Below, piece by piece: positions 1 through 5,157 of a stretch of DNA of 11,355 bases; within the stretch, counting starts at the first letter, position 1; each line of letters opens with the position of its first letter. The position numbers and the translations under genes are program-made. Below the pieces are notes generated by a model. The model saw nothing but the letters and a program-made list of their open reading frames with translations. It was not told the DNA's origin and made no database searches. The DNA is from JBKJTP01 sp046590195. Lineage in GTDB: Bacteria > Bacteroidota > Ignavibacteria > Palsa-1295. The DNA lies in assembly GCA_046590195.1 (NCBI GenBank), contig JBKJTP010000174.1, positions 1 to 11,355 of the forward strand, written 5' to 3'.

Positions 1-66
1 TAGAAAATTACTTGTAAGAAAAACAGGCTGGCGAACACCGCAGGTGGTGTGAGCAAGCTTCAACCT

Positions 67-89
67 TAAGTTTATTCCAGAAGAGTCTT
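67..89 (+). promoter_or_regulatory. Possible Bacteroidota-type -7 element and weak leader
   Basis: TAAGTTTA at 67-74 matches the Bacteroidota -7 consensus TAnnTTTG at seven of eight positions and lies 15 nt before the ATG at 90. No matching -33 TTTG is visible. AGAAGAG at 79-85 is the only purine-rich stretch that could help ribosome binding. The match is short and may be chance. Confidence 0.2.
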
Positions 90-557
90 ATGGCCGAACG
101 CAGTCGCAATAGAAATACAGCTAATCGGGGTGTTAATGCTCATGGCCGCTTGACGGACGATGAGTCGGCACTTGGCAACGATATGTCGGATGACATGGAC
201 GAGATGGACAATAATTTTGCAGGTGGTCGCAATGGCTCGACGGTCGATCCGATGGACCGCGTCGCACAGCTTTACAACTTCCTGCGCTCACCGCAGGTCG
301 ATACGACGATCCGCCGCTTTGTGGCTTCACGCAAGACGCGCCAGCTCATCGCTGCCGGCATGTCGATCCTCGAGATCGTCGTAGTGCTGCTGCCGCTGCT
401 CAAGAAGCTTGGCGGCCGCGTGAACGACGCTGCCACGCTTGTCCGCAGTACGCAATCAACAGGCAGCCGCAGCGGACGCGGGGGCTCTGCAAACGGCCGT
501 GCACGCACCGGGCGCTCACTGCCAGCGCAAACACAATCGGGCAGCAGCGTGAACTAG
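90..557 (+). CDS. Small hypothetical protein with acidic head, hydrophobic helix and basic tail
   Basis: I do not recognise this 155-residue protein. It has three compositional zones. Residues 1-55 are polar, with a strongly acidic patch (about 23-40, rich in Asp, Glu and Met). Residues 56-110 look folded and helical and contain one hydrophobic run (about 86-105, ILEIVVVLLPLL) that could be a membrane helix or a buried helix. Residues 111-155 are low-complexity Ser/Gly/Arg and basic. There is no N-terminal signal peptide. The hydrophobic run is preceded by RRFVASRKTR and followed by KKLGGR, so positive charges sit on both sides. The gene has its own terminator 19 nt after the stop, which suggests a single-gene unit. 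The upstream neighbour is not in view. The ATG at 90 is the first in the open frame. It is probably a real gene of unknown function. Confidence 0.7.
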   Translation: MAERSRNRNTANRGVNAHGRLTDDESALGNDMSDDMDEMDNNFAGGRNGSTVDPMDRVAQLYNFLRSPQVDTTIRRFVASRKTRQLIAAGMSILEIVVVLLPLLKKLGGRVNDAATLVRSTQSTGSRSGRGGSANGRARTGRSLPAQTQSGSSVN

Positions 558-575
558 GTCTGAGTTAGAAGTTCT

Positions 576-606
576 GAAGAAAGCCGGGTTCTACCCGGCT
601 TTCTTC
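576..606 (+). terminator. Strong hairpin terminator after the 155-residue gene
   Basis: A perfect 14-bp stem (576-589 with 593-606, core AAGCCGGGT/ACCCGGCTT) closes a 3-nt loop. The downstream arm ends TTTCTTC, but there is no clean T-run after it because the sequence switches directly into the REP palindrome at 607. Confidence 0.8.
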
Positions 607-632
607 GTAGAGACGCGCTACAGCGCGTCTCT
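607..632 (+). repeat. REP-type palindrome, copy 1
   Basis: GTAG at 607-610 begins a palindrome with arms AGAGACGCGCT (609-619) and AGCGCGTCTCT (622-632) around two bases. A GTAG/GTGG tetranucleotide at the 5' foot of a hairpin is the hallmark of REP sequences recognised by RAYT (TnpA-REP) transposases. The same 26 bases occur in reverse complement at 755-780. Confidence 0.8.
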
Positions 633-754
633 TGTGTGCTCTCATACGCCTGCGCTTAATCCATTGCCACGCACTCCCAAACACGTCATCCCCAAAGATC
701 TCCTGGCCGAGATGATCAGGCCGTCTCTGGCTGCGCATGCACGCGAGAGCTCCC

Positions 755-780
755 AGAGACGCGCTGTAGCGCGTCTCTAC
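755..780 (-). repeat. REP-type palindrome, copy 2 (inverted)
   Basis: Arms AGAGACGCGCT (755-765) and AGCGCGTCTCT (768-778) are followed by AC. Read on the minus strand this starts with GTAG and is identical to copy 1 over all 26 bases. Confidence 0.8.
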
Positions 781-803
781 GGTGGGAATTCTGTTGACCA
801 ACT

Positions 804-824
804 GAATTTTTAATTTTGAATTCT
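804..824 (+). repeat. Short AT-rich heptamer array
   Basis: Three consecutive 7-bp units, GAATTTT, TAATTTT and GAATTCT, lie just after the REP doublet and 12 bp before the lipoprotein start. The 7-bp period matches the heptamer arrays at 3409-3531. The array contains TAATTTTG (811-818), a full match to the Bacteroidota -7 element TAnnTTTG, so it may double as the promoter of the lipoprotein gene. No convincing -33 element is seen. Confidence 0.45.
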
Positions 825-836
825 GCTTAGAACAGC

Positions 837-2141
837 ATGGTCAAAACAGTCCTCTCTCTACTGATTAGCGTGCTGATGCTGGGCACGCTGGCGTCCTGCA
901 TGGAAGATCCGATCACATCGGAAGAAGCAGTGCCGCAGAATATCTTTCGTCCGAATAGCATCGGCTTTCGCTTCATCAACTATGTACCAGGTGCCCCGAC
1001 AGGCAGCATCCGCGTCTATTGGTCGAACAGCTCAAGCGATGTACAAGCAAACTTCGGTGGTTATGTCGCCCGCATCCTGACGTTCGACTCTGTCAAGATT
1101 GAAGGTACGAACGACTACATCCAGCGAGCAACAACCTTCGCCGAGCAGATCGTCTCGAAGACAACCTTCGAAGCGATCTTCGATAATGTGCCGATCAACG
1201 AGCAATACGTCTTCGCCGTGTGGGGAATGCGCAACCCAAATCCTGATAAGCCTGATTCGTTGATCCTGTCAAGGGATTCGATGGCGACAGTAACCCCTGA
1301 CGGTACCACAAAACGAGTATTCTTCGACCCTCGACCCGTTCAAAATCCTACGGTCATTCGTGCAGCATCGATAGGACCAACGCAGATACGGCTCGAATGG
1401 GATCTGCCGAGCACACACGCGCAGGATAATATTCTTTCATACACCGTCTATTATCGCGATCCATCAAAACTCAATGACTCAGCGAAATATGCGACTTCGA
1501 TCCCGCATGTTCGAGTAACAGATACACTTGCCGCGAACAAGGTGCTCGTAAATGTGCCGCCAGCAATGGTTGGCCAAGGTATTTCAGTAGTGAAGGAATA
1601 TGAGTTCTGGGTGAAGACCATCCGAATAGATTCGACGCAGTTCTATGATGACTCCACCCTGATCCGTTGGTCGGGCGCTGAAACATTCAAGCTTGGTGAC
1701 TCAGCGAGCACGGCCGGACTTCGCTTAGGACAAGGGCTCTTCTTCGGTAATCTTAACGGCAGATATAGCGCGCAGGAAGTCGCTTCGGATGATGAACGAG
1801 CGAATCTCAAGATCGATGATGCCGGTGAGAATGTGATCGTGACAGGGCTCAACAGCACCAGGTTCTATGGGGTCTTTCACGGTTCGGGGACACTGGACGT
1901 CGCGAAGTTCTCTGCACCGCTACAGGATGCAGATTATAGTGAAGGCTCTCTGACACTGCCGAAAGCAACACCCGAAGGCGGCTGGATCATCTATCTCAAA
2001 CTCTTCGGCCGCACACAGGAAGTTGCTCGTCTCTTGTTGCAGGGAACAGGCACATCGATCTTGACCACGAACAATACTGTCAACGTCAACTTCCGCTTTC
2101 AGCCAGAGGGAGAGGGTAGTAAGGTATTACCATACTTCTAA
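837..2141 (+). CDS. Exported lipoprotein with a fibronectin type III-like domain
   Basis: The 434-residue product begins with a clear lipoprotein signal: Lys3, a hydrophobic core, and the lipobox LASC with Cys21 as the predicted lipidated residue. Residues 40-160 form a beta-rich segment (GSIRVYWSNSS). Residues about 167-285 look like a fibronectin type III domain (PTQIRLEWDLP early, SYTVYYRDP in the middle, EYEFWVKTIR late). The remainder to 434 is another beta-rich region without a recognised family. It is probably a surface or periplasmic binding or scaffold protein; no catalytic motif is visible. The ATG at 837 gives the signal directly. The DUF4260 gene starts only 15 bp after the stop, so the two are probably cotranscribed. 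Lipidation is well supported, the Fn3 call moderately, and the function is unknown. Confidence 0.85.
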   Translation: MVKTVLSLLISVLMLGTLASCMEDPITSEEAVPQNIFRPNSIGFRFINYVPGAPTGSIRVYWSNSSSDVQANFGGYVARILTFDSVKIEGTNDYIQRATTFAEQIVSKTTFEAIFDNVPINEQYVFAVWGMRNPNPDKPDSLILSRDSMATVTPDGTTKRVFFDPRPVQNPTVIRAASIGPTQIRLEWDLPSTHAQDNILSYTVYYRDPSKLNDSAKYATSIPHVRVTDTLAANKVLVNVPPAMVGQGISVVKEYEFWVKTIRIDSTQFYDDSTLIRWSGAETFKLGDSASTAGLRLGQGLFFGNLNGRYSAQEVASDDERANLKIDDAGENVIVTGLNSTRFYGVFHGSGTLDVAKFSAPLQDADYSEGSLTLPKATPEGGWIIYLKLFGRTQEVARLLLQGTGTSILTTNNTVNVNFRFQPEGEGSKVLPYF

Positions 2142-2156
2142 CTCACGCCAGCCAAC

Positions 2157-2504
2157 ATGCCAAAACTACTGCTGCACCTAGAGGGCGCATTCGTCCTTGG
2201 CCTGAGTCTCTTCTTTTATGCTCGGCTCGACATGAGCTGGAGCCTCTTTGCTGCGCTATTTCTCGCGCCTGATCTTGGTTTGCTTGGCTATCTGGCAGGA
2301 CCTAAGATCGGTGCTGCGTGCTACAACGCGCTGCACACATATGCCCTTCCCATCGTGCTTCTCGCAACCGGCATCGCGACTGCCAGCGATGCGCTCACCA
2401 GCATCAGCATCATCTGGGCCGCACATATCGGGATGGATCGTATGGTCGGCTATGGATTGAAATACTCGACATCCGCCAAGGAAACGCATCTACAGCGCGC
2501 CTAA
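2157..2504 (+). CDS. DUF4260 family small integral membrane protein
   Basis: The 115 residues form about four hydrophobic segments (roughly 3-24, 28-48, 51-76 and 79-103). They carry the signature of the DUF4260 family: LEG near the start, FLAPDLGLLGYLAGPKIGA in the middle, YNALHTYALP, and AHIGMDRMVGYGLKY near the end. Its length is typical and the protein looks complete. Conserved His and Asp residues in otherwise hydrophobic segments hint at a functional site, but the family's biochemical role is not established. It follows the lipoprotein gene by 15 bp without a visible ribosome binding site, and a strong terminator lies 24 nt after its stop. It is therefore probably the second gene of a two-gene transcript. 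Confidence 0.88.
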   Translation: MPKLLLHLEGAFVLGLSLFFYARLDMSWSLFAALFLAPDLGLLGYLAGPKIGAACYNALHTYALPIVLLATGIATASDALTSISIIWAAHIGMDRMVGYGLKYSTSAKETHLQRA

Positions 2505-2527
2505 AATGCGCATGATAACTGTACCCG

Positions 2528-2557
2528 AAAAGCCCCTCATCGATGAGGGGCTTTTTT
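2528..2557 (+). terminator. Rho-independent terminator of the lipoprotein-DUF4260 unit
   Basis: A 13-bp stem (2528-2540 with 2543-2555, AAAAGCCCCTCAT/ATGAGGGGCTTTT) is followed by a run of T to 2557. It is a near-perfect palindrome; A-tracts on the left make it plausible in both directions. Confidence 0.9.
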
Positions 2558-3007
2558 GCGTTTAGAGTGCGCGAAATTCAGAGGTCTATTTCGTACTGTC
2601 CCAGAGCCTCGGAAGCGATGTGAGCCTCTTGGAAGCGCCTAGAATCAGGTCAGAATCAGGGTGGCAAGGCTCCCGACCGCATAAATACAGGGTGGAATCG
2701 AGGTCGAAATGGGCTGAGTTATGCACCGTTTCTCGAAAAAGTGGCGTATTTCCAAGCAATTTATCAACAAAAACGCTACAAACGCCGCAATGGGCTTGCG
2801 TTTCGGAAGTATTTCGCGTAATTTTGTATTGCGTTATATCGCTAAGCTCAAAGGCTCCACATCAATTTCAGCCTTTTAGAACGCGGCTAAACACGCTGTT
2901 CGCCAGATTCCGAGGTCTGCACATGAGCAATGCATGTTCGATATGTGACTACCAAGGCACCTACCGGGCAGACCCAAATACGTTATCACTTAACAACAAA
3001 TACTACC
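2558..3007 (+). other. 450-bp gene-free region upstream of the HU gene
   Basis: No convincing gene is seen. The open frame from 2620 has no family-like sequence, and the frame extending the HU gene upstream to 2930 is not HU-like. The region holds short direct repeats: GAGCCTC followed by GGAAGCG at 2604-2617 and again with two extra bases at 2622-2637, AGAATCAGG at 2641-2649 and 2652-2660, and CAGGGTGG at 2656-2663 and 2686-2693. It also has an inverted AAACGC/GCGTTT pair (2780-2785, 2798-2803) beside the candidate promoter, then about 175 nt of possible 5' leader. It could hide a small RNA, but I find no known RNA family. Confidence 0.5.
2796..2826 (+). promoter_or_regulatory. Candidate promoter of the HU gene
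   Basis: TTGCGT (2796-2801) and TAATTT (2819-2824) are separated by 17 bp, as in sigma70-type promoters. The same place also reads as TAATTTTG (2819-2826), an exact match to the Bacteroidota -7 element TAnnTTTG, with an imperfect CTTG about 20 bp upstream. Both readings give a transcript starting near 2830-2835 and a leader of about 175 nt. Confidence 0.45.
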
Positions 3008-3394
3008 ATGGCAAAATCAGGTAAGCCGATGACCAAGTCTCAGATCCTTGATCATGTAGCTCAAGAGAACGAGATCACAAAGAAGCAGGCAGGTACGATC
3101 ATGGATTCGATCGTCAACCTCGCTTATGCACAGGCCAAGACTGGCTTTACTCTTCCAGGACTCGGCAAGCTCGTGCTCTCGAACCGTAAGGCACGTATGG
3201 GCCGGAACCCACAGACGGGCGAAGCAATCAAGATCGCTGCACGTACGGTAGTCCGCTTCCGTTTGGGCAAGGCAGCTAAGGATGCTATCCTCGGCGCTGC
3301 TCCAAAGAAGAAGACAGCTACAAAGGCAAAGGCTAAGGCAAAGCCAGCAGCTAAGAAGCCAGCTGCAAAGAAGACAGCAGCGAAGCGCCGCTAA
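3008..3394 (+). CDS. HU-family DNA-binding protein with Lys/Ala-rich C-terminal tail
   Basis: This is a nucleoid-associated protein that binds and bends DNA as a dimer. The 128-residue product has a standard HU fold at about 8-96. MTKSQILDHVAQ begins the dimerisation helices, PGLGKLVL forms the first strands, and the DNA-intercalating arm carries RMGRNPQTGE (63-72) with the expected Arg-Asn-Pro core. RFRLGKAAKDAIL closes the domain. Residues 99-128 form an unstructured tail of Lys, Ala and Pro (PAAKKPAAKK) ending KRR, like histone H1 and mycobacterial HupB tails. The start at 3008 was chosen because homology begins there; an in-frame ATG at 2930 would add 26 non-HU residues. The gene stands alone with its own terminator and a long leader, suggesting dedicated control. 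Confidence 0.95.
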   Translation: MAKSGKPMTKSQILDHVAQENEITKKQAGTIMDSIVNLAYAQAKTGFTLPGLGKLVLSNRKARMGRNPQTGEAIKIAARTVVRFRLGKAAKDAILGAAPKKKTATKAKAKAKPAAKKPAAKKTAAKRR

Positions 3395-3408
3395 GTCGCT
3401 TCGCTTTA

Positions 3409-3439
3409 GTGCTGAGTACCGAGTGCTGAGTGCTGAGTG
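3409..3439 (+). repeat. Heptamer array GTGCTGA (four units)
   Basis: Four consecutive 7-bp units lie between the HU stop and its terminator: GTGCTGA, GTACCGA, GTGCTGA and GTGCTGA, then a partial GTG. The array is the reverse complement of the one at 3508-3532; the 25-base arms differ at two positions. Confidence 0.85.
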
Positions 3440-3450
3440 TTTTGACAACG

Positions 3451-3477
3451 AAAGCCAGGCGATCCGCCTGGCTTTTT
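3451..3477 (+). terminator. Rho-independent terminator of the HU gene
   Basis: An 11-bp stem (3451-3461 with 3465-3475, AAAGCCAGGCG/CGCCTGGCTTT) closes a 3-nt loop and runs into T to 3477. It sits 56 nt after the HU stop, enclosed by the inverted heptamer arrays. Confidence 0.9.
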
Positions 3478-3484
3478 ATTTTGC

Positions 3485-3505
3485 CTAGATTCTAGATTCT
3501 AAATT
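3485..3505 (+). repeat. Heptamer array CTAGATT (three units)
   Basis: Three consecutive 7-bp units, CTAGATT, CTAGATT and CTAAATT, lie between the HU terminator and the TCAGCAC array. The sequence is unrelated to its neighbours but has the same period. Confidence 0.7.
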
Positions 3506-3507
3506 CC

Positions 3508-3532
3508 CACTCAGCACTCAGGACTCAGCACT
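3508..3532 (+). repeat. Heptamer array TCAGCAC (three units), inverted partner
   Basis: Units TCAGCAC (3511), TCAGGAC (3518) and TCAGCAC (3525) repeat every 7 bp. TCAGCAC is the reverse complement of GTGCTGA, so this is the inverted partner of the array at 3409-3439. Confidence 0.85.
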
Positions 3533-3706
3533 TTCAACTCTCCCCGACCCCTTTTGGCGTGCCATTTGAAAATTACTTCTGGAGTATCGGATGTTAGACG
3601 CTACGGCTCCGCGTAAAGCGTGGAGGTTACACGAAGCTCAGCTATCGTATCACGAAGCCCTGTTTTGATGACGCCGCACTCATTTTGCGGTAGTAGAATA
3701 GTAAGA

Positions 3707-4921
3707 ATGAAGATCACCTCATTGTTCGCCAGTATTCTCCAGAGTAGCCGCACTGTGCGCATGCTGCCGGTGCTGGCTGTGTTTTTTTTGTTTAACACTG
3801 ATGCGAAGGCGCAATGGGTCCTGCAATCCGGAGAGATGGATCAGCAGATCAAACGCGGCATCAACCTGATCTACAACATGGAGTTCGACGAGGCCGAACG
3901 CACGTTCGATTCGGTCATCGCATCGAGCCCCGATCATCCTTCCGGATACTTCTATAGCGCATCCGTCATTTTCTGGCGTGCTGTGACGAACCCGGACAAC
4001 ACGACGTATGACGCACTCTATCGCAACCGTCTGCAACAAGCTATCGACAAAGCAGACGTACTGCTCAATGCGAATGAGCGCGATATTGCTGGCATCTTCT
4101 ACAAGGGTGCAGCGCTCGGAATGCGTGCGCGTATCTTCGCGATCAGGCCGAACTGGCAGGACGCCATCGATATGCTGCTTGGCGACGCTAAAGAAGGTAT
4201 TCGGTATCTGAATATGATGGAGTCGATCATCCCATCGAACCCGGACGTGATGTTCGGTCGCGGGCTTTACAACTATTACGTCGAAGCCGTGAAGGACGAT
4301 AACCCGATGCTCGCGCCGATCATCGGTATTTTCGCCACCGGCAACAAGCGTATCGGCTTGCAGATGCTGGAGATCGCTTCGCAGAAGGCTGTCTATGCAA
4401 AGACGGAATCGCAGTACGAATTGATGAAGGTCTATTACACGTACGAGAAGAACTACGTCCGCGCCAATGCCTTCGCACAATACCTGACGAACAAATTTCC
4501 GAACAACGTACAATTCTTGCACTACTTAGGCTTCACGCAGGTAGCGATGGGACTGACAGATAAATATGACTCGACCTACCGCGTGGTGCTGCAGCGTTCG
4601 CGTGAGAAGCGCCCAGGTTATACGATCCGCCAGGCACGCGAGGCGATGTTCTATCTCGGGCAGGCTGCGCTCTTTACGGGCAAGCTCGATTCGGCGCTGT
4701 ACTACTTGTACAATTCGAATCTGCTGAGCCGCAAGATCCTGCTCGATGGCGACATCAATAGCTGGATCACACGCAGCGAGCTTATGATGGGGCAGGCCTA
4801 TGACCTTAAGGGTGATCGGCCGCGCGCAGTGGAGATGTACCGCCGTGTGCTCGATATGGACGACAAGGGCAACTCGCACGCATCAGCCGCAAAATTCCTG
4901 GAGAGGCCGTACCAGCGATAG
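3707..4921 (+). CDS. Exported tetratricopeptide-repeat protein
   Basis: The 404-residue product has a signal-like N-terminus: Arg-containing n-region, hydrophobic MLPVLAVFFLF, and a predicted cut after AKA (residue 35, before QW). The mature part is helical with TPR-type repeats. Clear ones are about 44-77 (INLIYNMEFDEAERTFDSVIASSP), 313-345 (FYLGQAALFTGKLDSALYYL) and 356-389 (GQAYDLKGDRPRAVEMYRRVL); the middle (120-300) is a longer helical array with NFPNN-like turns. TPRs act as protein-binding scaffolds, and the partner cannot be told from here. It is probably periplasmic or outer-membrane attached. The frame is open to an ATG at 3620, but those extra 29 residues are not signal-like. An ATG at 3761 would leave a signal without positive charge, so 3707 is preferred. 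A hairpin follows the stop. Confidence 0.85.
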   Translation: MKITSLFASILQSSRTVRMLPVLAVFFLFNTDAKAQWVLQSGEMDQQIKRGINLIYNMEFDEAERTFDSVIASSPDHPSGYFYSASVIFWRAVTNPDNTTYDALYRNRLQQAIDKADVLLNANERDIAGIFYKGAALGMRARIFAIRPNWQDAIDMLLGDAKEGIRYLNMMESIIPSNPDVMFGRGLYNYYVEAVKDDNPMLAPIIGIFATGNKRIGLQMLEIASQKAVYAKTESQYELMKVYYTYEKNYVRANAFAQYLTNKFPNNVQFLHYLGFTQVAMGLTDKYDSTYRVVLQRSREKRPGYTIRQAREAMFYLGQAALFTGKLDSALYYLYNSNLLSRKILLDGDINSWITRSELMMGQAYDLKGDRPRAVEMYRRVLDMDDKGNSHASAAKFLERPYQR

Positions 4922-4927
4922 ACTTTG

Positions 4928-4955
4928 AGAGCCGCGCTCCTAGGAGTGCGGCTCT
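4928..4955 (+). terminator. Hairpin after the TPR gene, lacking a U-tract
   Basis: A 28-base near-perfect palindrome (AGAGCCGCGCTCCT with AGGAGTGCGGCTCT, one G-U pair) begins 6 nt after the stop. It is not followed by a T-run; the nearest T's are at 4961-4964. A second small hairpin, TCCACA/TGTGGA (4972-4987), follows. The pair may terminate weakly or protect the 3' end. Confidence 0.55.
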
Positions 4956-5057
4956 TGCACTTTTGCACGAATCCACAATTATGTGGACTGCAAGATTCAA
5001 GGCGAAAATGAAGCCCAATTAATGACACGTTGGCTGGCGGGGCTCCGTAAGCATTTC

Positions 5058-5086
5058 TTGTGACTGGCACTTGCTTTATGTATTCT
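5058..5086 (+). promoter_or_regulatory. Candidate promoter of the DUF4139 gene
   Basis: TTGTGA (5058-5063) and TATTCT (5081-5086) are separated by 17 bp and would start a transcript near 5093, about 65 nt before the ATG at 5158. The match is moderate on both boxes. Confidence 0.3.
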
Positions 5087-5157
5087 TCAGGCATTCGGCT
5101 ATCAAAGCAATAGCCACTTCAGCTTCACATGTTCTCTTGATCAATCAATAGTGAACT

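Larger units (their letters stand above)
607..780. mobile_element. Inverted REP doublet (BIME/MITE-like element)
   Basis: Two identical 26-base REP units lie head to head and enclose 122 bp. The similarity continues inward: GCTCTC, seven bases, TGCGC appears at 638-655 and in reverse complement at 733-750. The arms are therefore about 48 bp of imperfect terminal inverted repeat. No transposase is encoded, so the element would be mobilised in trans. A 78-codon open frame on the minus strand (565-801) runs through both REPs and is best read as repeat-derived, not a gene. Confidence 0.65.

Noticed and set aside
565..801. 78-codon open frame on the minus strand across the REP doublet
   Set aside because: It runs through both palindromes and a terminator; its sequence is dictated by the repeats and shows no family resemblance. 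Such repeat-derived frames are commonly mis-annotated.
2885..2891. GGCTAAA half-site in the HU leader, resembling the operator at 6633-6671
   Set aside because: A single 7-mer without its inverted partner is expected by chance; AGCC lies 11 bases upstream of GGCT, but the arms are too short.
2930..3007. Upstream in-frame extension of the HU protein
   Set aside because: The 26 extra residues are not HU-like, and homology begins at the ATG at 3008.
2620..3024. 134-codon plus-strand frame before the HU gene
   Set aside because: It overlaps the HU start, crosses the candidate promoter, and its translation has irregular composition without any recognisable domain.
3409..3532. CRISPR array
   Set aside because: Units are 7 bp and contiguous without spacers; no cas genes are nearby.
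3620..3706. Upstream in-frame extension of the TPR protein
   Set aside because: The added 29 residues are polar and would bury the signal peptide inside the protein.
3719..4522. 267-codon minus-strand frame opposite the TPR gene
   Set aside because: It is the antisense shadow of a gene with signal peptide and TPR motifs; its His/Val/Arg-rich composition is typical of such shadows.
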